64,000 bases of DNA from Triplophysa rosa (taxonomy: Eukaryota > Chordata > Actinopteri > Cypriniformes > Nemacheilidae), in contig NC_079910.1 of NCBI RefSeq assembly GCF_024868665.1, positions 13,054,425 through 13,118,424 of the forward strand, given 5' to 3'. Shown here piece by piece: positions 22,450 through 46,127 of this stretch. Each line of letters starts with the position of its first letter. Within the stretch, counting starts at the first letter, position 1. The notes beneath the pieces were generated by a model. It was given only the letters and a program-made list of their open reading frames with translations. It ran no database searches and was not told where the DNA came from. A program made the position numbers and the translations under genes.

Positions 22450-23586
22450 TCAAGAAGTCAAACTTCTCAAACCACAGCAATCGTCCCCTTCCAAATAACA
22501 AAATAATGAGTGAAATGAGCGCCTAAACATATAAAAGGGTTTTGCAGACTGCGCAAACCAAAACTTGCTCCTCTAGTTACTCACCACACGAGTAGAATTC
22601 ACTTCGTCAATCATTTTGGGTTTTCATAGTGTCAAAAATACTCTGTTTCACTTTAAATGATCAGTCGCAGAGCGAAATGATCATACCCATCACCAAAAAG
22701 GATCTTGTTTTCATTAAAACATCCAAACACACACACACACACAATGTAGTTGTTTACTTTTTTCCGAGGCTGTCATATATTTTTTTACATTTTTTTTCCA
22801 ACTACGATTCGATCACAGCTTTTTGTCTTATAATATTACTTTTTTCTTTTCATTTATCTCAAAACAATGCAGCATGACCCATAACCAGTCAGACATACAG
22901 ACAACCCGAAAACATTCATACAGACACATCGGCACCATTCTATTATATACACATAACAAAAGATAATATCTATATATGAATATTCAATAAGAAGAATTAT
23001 ATCAAAGACATGGCCACAGAGTCATAAAAAATAAATCTAATAAGTAAATAAGTCAGTCGGTCAATAAATACAGAAGTACTCTTGAGGAAACGGATGATTG
23101 ATTGAACTCGCTAACCTCACCATTCACAGAAGCAAATAATACACGATTTGTACTGTTTTCAGGTCACCGGAACATTAAACTTACGGACCAATACGGTAAT
23201 CAGGCTGATCCTGAGCAATACTGATTGGTCAGTTCATCTATATTTTACATGTGTCCACTTTCTCTCCTCACCATTGTGGTGAGCATCCTACATTCAGTGC
23301 ATATTAAGAAAGGCATGTCCCTCTCCAAGAGTCACTTTCTGTGCATCTCTGTTCATTTAAATGCTCCATTTCATTTACTTCTCTCTTGCATGAAGTGCCA
23401 GACCAGTCGGGAAACAGATGTACCCTTATGCCAAACATGTGGAGGGTCCCACTATGTAGCACCATGCCGACCGTCTGGGATCGGAACCTCACGGCACCAT
23501 CTGTCTCGTGAGTCATCTGTCCCACCTCTGCATAGAGATGTCATGAGGAAGGTGGAGCCCCCTGGTGGTGGGAGTTTTGAACACCA
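22450..23586. other. Presumed xkr7 3' untranslated region and spacer
   Basis: This is the sequence downstream of the xkr7 stop codon. The part nearest the stop (about 23225-23586) is less AT-rich and probably is 3' UTR. I see no clear polyadenylation signal and no other gene. Confidence 0.4.
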
Positions 23587-33332
<9,746 letters not shown>

Positions 33333-33470
33333 TCATGATTTGAACTTGAGTTCATCTAATTCTTGAAAGACCACTTCGGATGACTTGAATAACGCTGGTC
33401 CAGAAGAACTTCCCGTTTCAGTTTTTTAATTCTTTCTATTTGGACAGTTTGCCTAGAATTAAAATACATA

Positions 33471-33675
33471 AAATGTCATTTCAAACCTGCATGACTTGAA
33501 AAGAAGATATTTTGTGGAATGTTGGCAACCAAACATTGGCCCCCGTTGACTTACATTATATAGACACAAAACCTCAGACATTTCTCAAAATATCTTCTTT
33601 TGAGTCATATACAGGTTATGAACGACATGAGGGTGAATAAATGATGATTTCCTTATTGGGAGAACTATCCCTTTA
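33471..33675. mobile_element. Palindromic MITE, copy 7 (internally shortened)
   Basis: It begins in 'ATGTCATTTCAAACCTGCAT' and ends in 'GAGAACTATCCCTTTAAA'. It is about 205 bases against 270-300 for other copies, with the left end missing. Confidence 0.72.
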
Positions 33676-34780
33676 AATGAAAGAATCTCATATTCTATTC
33701 GACATCTGTTTTTTTTTTCTGTTTTCTCGTTCTCTTTCTAACAGTGTCTCTCATCCCGGCTCTAACCAGCTTCATGCCAGCGTGCATTATCTAAAGGCTG
33801 CAGAAGAGCATTTTATCCCAAGCTCTACACTTTCAGCCTGTAACGGGAGGGATTTTTTCATGCTTAACTCTGATAGGCGGCGAGGGGCGAAGATTGTATT
33901 TCATGCTCCTCTCTGATAGGCTCAAGGTTTTAAGGGAGTTGAGCCTGTATGGCACTATGGGAGATGAGCCATCGCCAAGTGCATGCAAATATTTCTGTAT
34001 GTGTGAGAGAAAGAAATTTAGAAGAGGGACAGAGCCGAAAGCAACATACACCAAATGAAATCTGAAACAATGTGATATGTCAGACGGGCGTCCAGAACAT
34101 CCATTATCAAAAGGGTGAATTAATCTTGAGGTCTCCGATGCTCTTGAGTGGCCCGCAGTGACGAAATCCAAGAAAAATGAGAGAACCGCCACAGATGTAG
34201 AAAAACTAGATTCCTGACCCATCTACGTCTCGGCGAAATGGGTTTTTGAGGTTGATGAAGTTGAACTGTCATTGAGCTGCGGGTGTGAAGCTGATATCAG
34301 GACAGATAGCAGTGAAACACACTGCAGAGGAACCTGAGAACCCGACGACTCGAGCAGCCAGACTTTACAGTATGAAGAACTTTAATTACATTTCTCATTG
34401 ATTTTGGGATAATGAACTCTAATTACTTAATACACAGGACCTAAAGGAGAACACCAAATCCCTTCTATAGAGAGAGACAGAAAGCGAGAGAATGTGAAGG
34501 GTAAATTGAGAGTGTCTACTGTATGCATGTGGCTAATTCATCCTCTACCGTAATTAGCACCTCAGGACCCGTTGAGACCGTCAAGGAGAATTCTCATCTA
34601 ACACGCTCACAGTCAACACACTGTTTAGCGCACGCTGCATTTCGCCAGTAAACTGCTTTAATATCGAGCGCCGGCTATTAGCAGATGCACAAGACAACTA
34701 TATAAAAAGGCCCATAGACAACTATAGTAAGTATTGAACGCACTTTGAATGTCTGACCAAAACTGCAAAACATTTTTTTT

Positions 34781-35034
34781 TTCACCCTCATGTAGTTCAA
34801 AACCTGTATATGACTCTAATTTCTGTTGAACACAAAAGAAGTTATTTTGAGAAATGTGGCTTTGTGTCCATACAATGGAAGTCAACGGGGTTCAATGTTG
34901 TTCGGTTACCAACGTTCTTCAGCAAATCTTATTTTGTGTTCTGCAGAAGAAAGAAAGTCAAACACTGACATAAGGGTGAATAAATGACGAAAGTTTCATT
35001 TCAGAATTTTTTGCTTGTACTTCTATCCCTTTAA
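34781..35034. mobile_element. Palindromic MITE, copy 8 (left end missing)
   Basis: It starts in 'TTCACCCTCATGTAGTTCAA', has the core 'CACAAAAGAAGTTATTTTGA' and ends 'TCTATCCCTTTAA'. Both halves can be folded back on each other. Confidence 0.75.
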
Positions 35035-36325
35035 AATCGTGTATTTAAATAAGTGACTCCAGAACTCAAGCTGGATGTTTTCCTTTCCTCTTAATCTCTT
35101 ATTCATCCATCTTTTCGCTCTCATCTTTCTGTTTTCCCTCTCTCCAGCTCTGTGTGAAGTACTGAGAGACAGCGCTGAAGGCGAAGTGTGTGTGCCATGT
35201 TCTCCCTTCTGCTGTCTTAGTGCACCACTTGTCTGGAACCGCAGCATCAATATTCCATGCTGCATCTCCTCAAACCGGCCCTACAGACCCACGAATCACA
35301 CATCTATACACCGACAAGTGTGCGAGTGCTGGACTCTGCAGAAGACACAACACTTACTGTGTCCACAACCAATGTTCAACTAAAATCTGAACTATTGGAT
35401 GACCTTTGTGAAACTGATCAATACGCACGCATGCACAGGCTTTACATGTTCTTTCATTGTGTTTAATTATTTTTATAACATACGTACAGAGTGCAGGGGT
35501 CTTAAGATGAGATGTTTCTTAAGTGACACACCATTCAAATGCATCTGCCAAATGCATAAACGTAATTTATTCTGCATTTCTTGTAATTACTTTCATTAAA
35601 TGTTTTTGTCTGCTATCACTAGAGAAAGGGTTTCCACACTTTGAGTGTTGTAGAAGCAGCCAGCCTGCTGTTTCAGTTTGTCTGATCAAAGTGTGCTGTG
35701 TCTGTGTGAGACTGGGTTCTTGCTTCACAGTTCACACTTCGATTAGTTTCACCTTGAAAACAGAAAACATCACAAAGCCTCTTTTGAAACTTCAAGCCTT
35801 CAAAGTTCAGTGAGAATTTTGTTTCCAAATCAAATTTGCAAACCCAATGATCTGAAGAAGACAATGTGGTCTCGATCAAACAGTGTGGGTACAGCTAAAA
35901 AAACTTTGAATAAACAGCTTCATCTTATTCCTCATTCCAACACTGTGTGCACCATTTGGACTGGAAGAAAAGCGTGTGATTTTCTATTGCCAATAAAAGC
36001 TTTCAATCCCATTTGAGATGAACATCTACGGCACTGAAGATCCCACACAATTTGAGAAGGGCTTTGAGAAGACTGCATATATTATCCTCCACCTTCTGTG
36101 AAACAACCATCTGAAACCACATGGTTTCTAGCTGTCAAAAGCTGGTCATCTGGTGTTTGGTCAACCTGATAAATCATCTTGGTCAACACAGTCAGAGCAG
36201 ACAACCCAGGATATGCTGGTGGGGACCTGGATGAGCTGGTTAACCATGTTCCAAAAATATAATGAGTTGAAAACATCAAGCTGATATTTCTTAAACTTTC
36301 CAACAGTTAGAAGAGTGTGAGTTAC

Positions 36326-36820
36326 GGGCCGTTCACATTATAACGATAACTGTAACTATATATATATATATATAATATATATATAACAATAACGTTATGT
36401 TTATTTTAAACCTGTGTGCTGCAGTGTTCCAAGTCACTAAAATGAATGTAGATGACCTTCTGATGATGCTTTGGTTTTCATCCCCCAACGTCTTTTCTCC
36501 AAAATATGACAGCAAAGGCTGGATGCGCTCTCTGAATGCTGAAGGTGTGCTAGTGTCCGCTTTCCGACCACTACAGTCTATAATTCTGACATCAAACCCA
36601 CGTTGTGATTACAAATAGTCAAACGTTATCTGCCAGAAACTGTCTAACAGTATGTTTTATCGTTCATCAGCTGGAAAAACGTGATCTTTCTGAAAGTGAT
36701 CCCAACTATATCGTTCTTTGTATCTTTATCGTTATGGTCTGGAACCCCGCTATTCTCCTGAATTAAGAAATATTTTTTAAATGTTATTTTTATATTTATC
36801 GTTATAATGTGAACGGCCCT
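36326..36820. mobile_element. Inverted-repeat DNA element, GGGCCGTTCACATTA ends
   Basis: The left end GGGCCGTTCACATTATAACG is matched by the inverted right end, which ends ATGTGAACGGCCC, over about 23 bases. A (TA)n run sits just inside the left end (36359-36385). The interior of about 495 bases has no coding signal. A target duplication is not clear. Confidence 0.7.
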
Positions 36821-37484
36821 TTAGTGTATTTCGGAAGGTACAGTAAACTAGATCCTGAAGACTCAAGACATAACTAAAGACACTTGTAGTTCCTTTGGAT
36901 AAAATTGTCTGCCAAATGTAAAATGCAAACTTAAACTTTATGCCATTTTAAAAAATGGATCCTAGTGAATAAACAAAACCAAATAAAGGAAGATGTGACA
37001 ACATCTTATTTGGAGAAATATATTTAGAGAAACGTATTAAAAATACAAAAAGATATTGAGTGAGGACAGAAAATCTCATTAGCCCAAAATGAAAACAAAA
37101 AATCCATGCTAAGTCTGCACCACGCTAGCAAACAAACGCGCACGCACGCGTGCGCAAAATAACTGATGGGCTTATCAGTCAAAGCCAACGCGCTAGAAAA
37201 ATCTGGTGGCGCTCCAAATGATGTTTCAGTCTGAACATTACAAACAAGAAACGCAGCAGATGTGAGAAGCTCAGGTGTGGTTAAAAAGAGTGTCACACGC
37301 GAGATTCTCTGCGTGCCGCTTACTGCTGTGGATAAACACGTTAAGTAACATTTTCCTATTCAATCCCTTTCATTGACGCTGAACGCAACATTTGTGGGAG
37401 AATTGCGCTGATTCCTTATTTCAAAGCAATCAAAATATCATTGAATATCCTTTGACTCAGGGTTTAATGTGGCAGCAGATGTTT

Positions 37485-37508
37485 TATGTATGTATGTATG
37501 TATGTATG
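37485..37508. repeat. (TATG)n microsatellite
   Basis: Five to six TATG units followed by a short GA run. Confidence 0.85.
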
Positions 37509-38269
37509 TGCGAGAAAAAGAGAGAGAGAGGCTCTTCACCTTCTGTAAGACCCCGCACACCAGCTGCATCACCGCGCCTGTATTTTTGTGCGCTGGAAAC
37601 CTCATTTAGAGTAATTAGCTGTATTTGACTGAAGTAATGAGTTTCCCTTCTGTACAGTTTACTTGTTTCCAAAGCGGCTCTGTCTGTCTTAAACAGACAG
37701 AGCCAAACTCCATTTGGGTATTGATACGTGTGTGTGTGTTACGGTTGGGACAGCCTCCCAGGTCTCATTTGAGCTCAATACGAGCATTAATCACGCTAAT
37801 TACAGCAGCTCTGCCCCAGGGGCTGTTGGGATGCTGGAGGACCAAGGTGGGAATAGGCTGATAGACAGGTGATCTTAGTCACGGTGCACGTTGCTTTGCA
37901 ATGCAAATGGAGCGGCGGAGAACTTTATTTCTGGCTTGGAATTAGCATGTGGCTCATTTTGAGAGGAGCGGAAAAGCATTTGATTAATTTTAGGCTTTTA
38001 ATCACTTTTTAACCTTTTACTTTATTTCTTGTGCAGATGATGATATTGCAGTCTGCCATACTGTAGAATGGCATCAAACCAGGCATGATCAACAAATCCT
38101 ACATTACCTTGAATTCTTTCTTTTTAAAGGTATAATGAATTTCATGGAGACTGTCAAATCAAGAATTTCATGTCAAGAATGTCAAAATTATATTTAATTA
38201 AAAAGAACGAAAATATTAAAAAGTATGTCTACTTTATAAAGTATATTCCTTTTAAGTTACACTCCCAAA

Positions 38270-38640
38270 AAGGATTGTAACACATTCTGTTCTCTGCACA
38301 TTTTTGTATTGTTTTATAGTACTACAAATGTTAGATAATTTTTAAAACAAGATAAATTCAGTTGGACGAAAATTGACCAAATATAATTAGTCTTGTTTTA
38401 TGAAAAAATGATACGATACCTAATTCAAGTTTATTTTTCTTACCCCGTTGACAATTTTTTTGTTGTTAAAACCAATCTTTATTTGTTATAAACGTACTTG
38501 ATTCTTATATTTTCTTTCATAAAACAAGACTAAATATCTAAGTTCATTTTCTTTGTCAAGTAAATGTATTGCGATTTAAGAATGTTTCGATATTTATACT
38601 AGAAAACAAGACAAAAATGTTTTGTAAGAAATTCATTTTT
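38270..38640. repeat. Dispersed repeat with AAAACAAGACTAAATATCT motif
   Basis: The block 'TTCATAAAACAAGACTAAAT' at about 38519-38539 also occurs at 30479-30499. An inverted relative, 'AATTAGTCTTGTTTTATGAA', lies at about 38386-38405. The two orientations suggest a degraded fold-back repeat. Confidence 0.45.
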
Positions 38641-41600
38641 GCAGTATTTTTAACACATTATGTCATGTCATTTAAGTCATTTTTTGTGTTGATTTGTGTT
38701 CAATAACACAAAATGTGTTGTCCTTAACTAGACACATGTGAGATGTGTTCAGATTGTTTTGTTTGTAATACAATAGTTTTTAAAGTGTATCTTTTCTGTA
38801 ATGTAAACTAAATAAGTAACCCAGAAACTGCATTTTTATCTCAATTTCATAACTGAAAACATATTTTTGTCAATTGTATAGAGTTGTTATACAATGTGGT
38901 TGTACAGTAGTTGTTTTACTGCCTATTTTAATATTAAAATGTCCCACCATGACAATGCTCATTACCATGCTAAAATATGACTCAGACATGTTCTTCACAG
39001 GGATTCACCTAAAAGTAATATTTTGGGACTACTTTTGTTTGTGTTTTGACCGGTTTGAACTCTTTCATCATTTTAAGTGGAACGTTCTCTGTAAGGATGC
39101 TCATACTGCTCCAATTACTTTTATTGGTAGATATAAAGTCCTAAAGGAGCTGGAGAAAGACAGAAATGAGCAGTTGGAAAGCCGGACTGCTGCATGTGGT
39201 TTAACTAAATGAGGTTGATTATCCAATTTGAATGGAGAGAGGCCGGTTTAAGACATGGATAATACACTAAAGCCAGGTGAGGGACTGTCTGTATGCCTCT
39301 ACTTAAATTGTAAATGAAAGCCACTTACTGTAGAGTCAATATTTAATGTGTGGATTTACTTTGCAAAATCTGATAAAACCGCCCTTACAGAATTGTTTGA
39401 TGTTCTCAATTACAAAAAACAACAACGATTTTAAGGTAAACCAAATGTTTTTTGTTTGTTTGCTTCATTCTGAAAAGTCAAAACGTTTGGTTAGTGTTTA
39501 CCAGCAGTCATTATAGTTATCTTTATACAAAAACAATAGAAGTCTGTGCGTTTATTTTGATAGCCAAGTTAAAGTGCATGTTTCTTTTCAACAAACGTTG
39601 TTGTTAAATGTCTGCTCTTGACAGAAAATCACCACCTGTCAAAAATCGACAGAACGCATGTTTGTGTAGATGTGTGCTGGTCAACGGCAATTTGGGTTGT
39701 GTGTTTTATTACGTTTTGCTTTTTTTATCCCATTGATATTTAAGTTTTACATCATATGAATTCATATTAGAATAAAACAGTTAATTCCCGTGAGATCAGG
39801 CTGGTGTACTCTAGCTTTTAGCTCTCTGCATGTGATCCTTTGAGCATCACATTTAAAAATGAATTGAGAACGAAGCAGGTGATCTGATTATATCCCAGGA
39901 GGAAACTCCTCGTAGCGCAGAATACATTAATATATCAACTTGAGCACTAAATCCCTCATTCAGACAGCAGACAGCGGGGACAAAAATCTGCCCGGCTCTC
40001 CTGTGGTAAGTCTATACAAGCACACAGAGCTGCACAGCTGTATGAACGACACCATCGCTCACTCGCTCGCTCACTTGTCTTTTTTTCTGACTGTCATTTA
40101 TCTCTAATGAGAATAAATGTGCAGCTACCCGAAGGCTGACATTTCTCTGTTATAGATAGAGAGTTTCATTTGTTAAAGGTATTCAATTCAAGATAATTAT
40201 AATATATTTTTAAAAAGTATTAAACCAGTCAATAGTTCACCGGATCATAGACGCCCCATGACACGGCCAACCGAACACAATGGAACTAATTGGACACTCA
40301 AAATAGCCAATCACAGTTTATCGCACGCTGCAGTTGCTGACATATAAAAAATACAAAAAACCTGAAAATCCTGACAATGAAATATAAAATAATCTTAAAA
40401 TCAAAATAAAACTATTGCTGTTTGATGGGGATGTCTAAAGTATGTGGTCGCCTGGGTATCCTGTACTGTTGCTAAGGTTATAAAATTTGTTTCTGGCCAA
40501 TAACAACTCATGCCACCTCATGCCAAGTCTTTCAGGCTGAGAAACATGAATAGGCTTAATAATTAATGTTCAAGTTTGTTGAAACCTCTTTCTCAAGTAC
40601 GAACAATAGTATTGTCTCACCAGCACAACTTATAAAAAAATGAAGATGAAATATTCCCCTTTGCTGACACATTTATCTTTAGCACCACACTACTCCATCC
40701 CCTGGCAAACACATTATTTTATGTACAGTATATACACACAAATGAGCTTGTAACAAAACTCTCTTACTTTCACTATGACTGTCTCTCTCTCGGCCAGCAC
40801 TGGTCAGCAGTGTCAGAAATGCAGAGAGATAAATAACGTGTCAAACTCTGCCTCTCGCTCTTTACAGAAAGTCCAGTATCTCACTGACAGCTGCTCTGCT
40901 CCGTGAGGTTTTAAATAACAGTTTTATGAAGTTCTGTACTGGAGAGATCGGCTGCTAGAATACCAATGTTATTTCTGAGGGATGGAGTTATTTACTTAGC
41001 AAAAAATGGAAAATGCAAACTACACATTTTCGATTTTCTCGAAGAGAAATCAGCCACAGCAAATAGTTCAGTGAGGAAACAAAATGTGTTTACTTGGTTT
41101 GTTTCTGACGTGAAAACACAATTCCCCAGTGTTATTATTATAAAGTATATACCGTAGGACATAATGTTCATTTCATAGTTTATTTCCTGTGTTAAATAAA
41201 CTGTGGAAATCATGTGACAGGACAGCATGAGATTATAAGTGTCAGAGTGAGTGTGCTGCTGGGCTCCTCAATTGTTTTGCTGTCAATTTCCATAGCCAGC
41301 ATTTTGTCAACATAGCACAGAATAAAAACAGAAAGATCAGCTTTCTTTAATTTATGAGAAAATATTAAAGGTAATAAATATCCACAAACCAACATTTGCC
41401 CCAAGCAAGGGATTACTTAACTGAAGCTATACTTTGATACATTTGTTTAATTTGAGATTTCTTGTTTTTGGTGTTTATAGCTAGAATCAAATGAAATTTG
41501 CAAAAATCGAATAAATCAGTATTTTTAATTGTACCGCATTTATTTTGGTAACAGGGTTTTTACAATTATTTTAGGCTACTAACGTTGTTAGTAGTTCACA

Positions 41601-42541
41601 GAATAAAACAAGAATGACCATTTTAAACACAAAAATAGTGAATTCGGAAAATTTGAAAATAATTTTGAAATGGTCTCTTAATTTTTTCCGTAGCTGTACA
41701 GTATATTTAAAGTATAACGCATACAGAGCAGCTGCAATATTTAGTTTGACTTTCTTTTGCTGGTGACACCTCCTTTCACGGATCATGTGTTAAAAAAGGC
41801 CCCATTTTGTACTCTACTTGTGGAAAGTGCCAAGTTTACATGTATCTTCAGCTCCGTTTTTAGATTGTTTTGATGTCCTTTTCATGTCCTGTATTCTGCC
41901 AAAACAGCAAAGACACCAAACAACAAAGAACAAAAAGAAAAGAGATCAAGAAAAAAGACAGAACTGTACAAAATCATGTCAAATTATGTAAATCTAAAGT
42001 GACTCAATCTTTAAACTAATCGAGAAGAACAAATCCTCTTTTTTGTTTTCTTCTTCATTTGTCACTTTCTTGGATGTTTGAGAGAATGGAACAAAGACCA
42101 TTTTCATGAAACAATCCCACTCAAGCCCACAATCTGCCCATCGCCGCCGACTTTCTTCACTCCGCACGCCTGCCAATCAAAAACACCGATCATTATCACC
42201 ATGGAGACAGAAGCTGTGATAAGGTCATCAGTGAGCCTTCATACTCCAAATAAGCTTGTGGAGTGGCAGAAAGTGACTCACTCGCTGAGATAGTTTCCTT
42301 CGCTCCTAAACTTTATAGTGTCAAGGTCAGGGCTGGTTTTAAAATGGTATAATTCTTTCTCCTTATTAGTTTATCTAATTCTCTCACAGACAGTGCAAAT
42401 CTTTCCAATTAGCGAGGCCAGTGGTCTGGAACAAAGAGACGTGCACAATGTCTTTACGGGATTAGCCACACTGTTTTTCTCCCACCCTGGATCTTCCCTC
42501 ATTAAAATGTTCCGGAAATACAGAATGGTACACATCGATGT

Positions 42542-42571
42542 TACACACACACACACACGCACACGCACGCA

Positions 42572-42603
<32 letters not shown>

Positions 42604-42632
42604 CACGCACACACACACACACGCACACACGC
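42542..42632. repeat. (CA)n microsatellite with CACG variants
   Basis: About 90 bases of ACAC with ACGC interruptions. Confidence 0.95.
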
Positions 42633-42957
42633 AGTTGTTATGGTTGTTGGTAGATGTTTTGTTTTGCAATCTAGGCCTTATAATGCATGTTGTGAAAATG
42701 CCTCATACTAAATAACCCATAAAAATGGATGAAAAATGGATCAATAGCCTATACAGTATTAGTTGACATAAGAATTATCTACATTTTGTATATAAATGAA
42801 AACAAATGTACAGTACATAAAACAACAGTCTCTTCCTTAAGAGCCACAAACCAAATTTGTTTAACAAATCTGTTAGTGTTGGCATGTGAACTCGTGAAAT
42901 ATGTACAATACATACAGTACCATGGAAGCGTTTTAAGCCACCACCAGCTTTGTTATT

Positions 42958-44124
42958 TTACAGTTTTTCTCGATTGCTAACACACAATTCATGAAACAAC
43001 TCACCATTTTCTGACAACCATAAACACATTCTCAGAACAATACACCAACTTGTACAAACCCCACACACAAACAGCCTCAATTTGCATAGGTTTAACCATG
43101 TTCTCATTCAGAAAACACAAACACACAATATAATTAACTGAAGTGTCAAGTTGTAAACTCAAATAGCACACATTTGTCCATCAGTAAACATTCAGTTGCA
43201 AAACTGATGACACACCAACCAGAATCTCAGGATAATATCAATAGGAGCACAGGTAAGTGTGCATCCTAGAATCATCTACTGCGCTTTATACTACTTACAG
43301 TAAACATTATAGACAGTATAATCACAGTACACACTTTATATGAGAGAAATTTCACTATTCTGTATCCAGTAAACTGTAGCATGTGTACACCCTCGAATTT
43401 GTGATTATCAAGTTTACAAATGTGCATTTGTAGCCTTTTTTACCTGTTCCGTATTTTTGCAGAAAATAGTACACTTTTACGAAATTGGGCCAAAGGTGCA
43501 GAGGATGCCATATTTTTTACATTGCCTCCTATTGACAAATCGCCTCACTGTTTTGTTTCCTTTATCTTCTCTGTAAGTCGCTTTGGATAAAAGCATCTGC
43601 TAAATGCCTGAATGTAAATGTTATTTGTGCAGATGTGTACTGAATTGTGTTGCATGACCAGTTTACTGTAAATTGTTCTTTGGTTTTTGAACTTTTCTTG
43701 TCTTGTAAGATCATCTTCATCTACTTTACAGTAGTGTAATGTTGTATTTTTATTTTTTCCTAAAGCTCATTCTTGTACTTTGCTCTATGTGCACTCTTTT
43801 ATGTTGTATATTCTAATAAACACTAATCTGTCAAATTATTCTTAAATCCCACAAAGAGATTTTAATAACAGTGTTTTGAATTTATCTCACCAGTGTCTAA
43901 GACTATGTTGCAGTGTGGGTGTTTTTGAGGGCTTGTGTGTCTTATCTGGGGGAAAAGTTTGGTTTTTCAGCAAGTTTGAATGGTTTAGAGAAGAGAGCTT
44001 CATTTTGACCTGAAAATAGGATGTTTGGAGAATTGGGTGAGACGTTATGGATTTGTGTTCACTGTTTTGAGAATACGAGGCATAATTTCAAGAAATGTGT
44101 TTAAGCAATCGAGAAAAACTGTAA
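42958..44124. mobile_element. DNA transposon remnant with 21-base inverted ends
   Basis: The left end TTACAGTTTTTCTCGATTGC and the right end in reverse complement match over about 21 bases. If the outer TA is the target duplication, a Tc1/mariner-like origin is likely. The 1.17-kb interior has no intact transposase. It includes the tail motif 'GTCGCTTTGGATAAAAGCAT' at about 43577-43596, so a second repeat may be nested inside. Confidence 0.65.
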
Positions 44125-44360
44125 CATGCTGTAATGACCATCCATATTTATTTTGCGACCTCTTTATTAGGATACAAACAGAAAATAAATCAAATGACTT
44201 CTTATATGAAAAAACAGTATTTACTGTGACCTCCCTTGGCACTAAGCACATCTTAAACTCTTTTGGCAAGATTGTCCTGAAGTTATTAGATTAGAAATTA
44301 GGCCTTCATTCCAGTTAGGTTTCAGAGAGCTAGGTTCTGCTACTGCTCAAGTGTAAGCAG

Positions 44361-44727
44361 CAGGGATGTAACAATATTATCGACATCGTGTTATCGCAAT
44401 AGCAAAATTGTCTCAATATTATCGTGGTCAAATGACTGTATGAAACATAGAGAATGTTCGAAAAAAATCATAGATGTTACCTTTGTTAAGGTCCATCTGG
44501 TGCAGTTATTTTATTTTATAAAAGGGATTTTTAGGTCATTTGACCCATCTCATACTATAACTCATACCTCTAAGCAACAGTTATGATTAGAGGATAAAGA
44601 AAAGAGGATGCTTATGGCACGTTTCCAAGTCATCATTTGTCATTTAAATATTGCAACAAATACCGTACCCTGGACGTTACACCGAGGTATTATCATACAG
44701 TGAGATTTTGATATTGTTACATCCCTC
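44361..44727. mobile_element. Non-autonomous hAT element
   Basis: The ends are CAGGGATGTAACAATAT and, inverted, GAGGGATGTAACAATAT. The 8-base flanks GTAAGCAG (44353-44360) and GTTAGCAG (44728-44735) match at 7 of 8. The 367-base interior is non-coding. Confidence 0.85.
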
Positions 44728-44777
44728 GTTAGCAGAGGTCACACTAAATACTTGCCACTTTAGCCCATAAAAGCAGT

Positions 44778-45015
44778 TTTTTCAACCTGATCTCACGGGA
44801 ATTCGTAGCAATTTTTCAAAGTGGCTAATTTGTATAAATTCGTACCTTGTGAATCATAAAAAAAACATACAATTACAAAAAAAGCCATACTGAAGCCCCA
44901 CCCCTAACATCACTGGCGCGAAAGTAAATTGTACAATGTACGAATGAGATCGTAGAAATGTATGTAAATCAGCCAAAATTAGTCACCTCATAGTTACATT
45001 TTCGTGTGAGATTAT
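44778..45015. repeat. Fish repeat with 'CTGATCTCACGGGAATTCGT' start
   Basis: It starts AACCTGATCTCACGGGAATT and ends GTGTGAGATTATGCTG, with 'CCCCACCCCTAACATCACTG' inside. I know this as a widespread cyprinid repeat with short inverted ends; the class is uncertain. A small isolated piece, 'CCCGTGAGATCAGGCTGG', is at 39787-39804. Confidence 0.6.
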
Positions 45016-45949
45016 GCTGTTTTATCTGTTTTTTTAATACTCATACACATTTCATGCATTTACTGGTTGTATTTTATTAAAGAGACAAAAATAATTGTTT
45101 GTGGTCATTATACCATTGCTGAACTATAATGGTTGCCTAAGACTTTTGCACGCTACTGTTCATAAGAACAAGCATAAAATCTATATTTATTTAATAAGCT
45201 TACATCTAAAGCTAAACATTTATGCAAATGTTTGGCATCTCTGGGTAACATCAACCAGCGGCGCACAAAGAACTAATATGCTGAGCTGCTACAGGCAGCA
45301 GCAGAGACACGGCCATTAGATTCACATCACACAGAGCTAAACATCTTCAGTGAGCTGTGTAATACCTTTAGACTAACAGCCAGATAGGACTAGTGAACTG
45401 AAACAGTACCGTCCGGAATAAGTCTGCTTGATTTGACCATAGATGTCTGCCTAAATTGGTCATAAAAGTTATTCTCAAAAAAAAAAAAAAAAACTTTTGA
45501 ATGCCGTATGGAGACATTTCCTAAACAAGGAATATGGCACCTAAAAAACAATAAGTACATTATTAAATGACAAAACTGGATTAGCACTCAAGCACAGACA
45601 TGTGAACTGCTAAAGTTCTCCCTCTCTCTCTCTCTCTCTCTTGATCTGTTTCTTTCTGTCGTACTCTCTCTCTCTCCCTCATCTCCCCCGTCATCCACAA
45701 TCATGACCTCTGCTGTTTCCATGGAGACGTGAGAGTGGTGCCATACTTGGTCTTTTAATAATTAACATGTCTGGAGAGGGAAGATCTTTCAGAAGAACTG
45801 CTCAGGTAAATTGCTGCTGCTCATGCGTACCGCAGATCCTTCAGACTTCAGTCTGACTGCGTATTACAAACATCTGACCAAGAGAAACCTCAAAAATCTA
45901 GAGGGACCATGATACAACGTTAATCTCGGGTATATGCTAAATTTAAAAT

Positions 45950-46100
45950 AATGTCAATCATTTCCAGAGGTTATGGTATCACTATAGTACAAAGCAATGA
46001 TATTACATACCCTGGTATTGAGTTCTACTATGTACCATGGTGCTCAAAGGTACCTTAAAGAATACCATGGTATTAAAATCATGGTATAATGTCCAAACAT
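45950..46100. repeat. Cluster of TACCATGGTA-type palindromes
   Basis: Short words such as TACCATGGT, ATACCATGGTATT and CATGGTATAATG recur within 150 bases just left of a MITE copy. They fold back on one another. A related set based on GTAGTATACTA lies at about 51920-52090. Confidence 0.45.
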
Positions 46101-46127
46101 GGTACCAGACCATCTTGGCCACCAATT

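Noticed and set aside
38874..39212. 112-codon plus-strand frame in the long intron
   Set aside because: No recognisable domain, AT-driven composition and no supporting splice sites; treated as chance.
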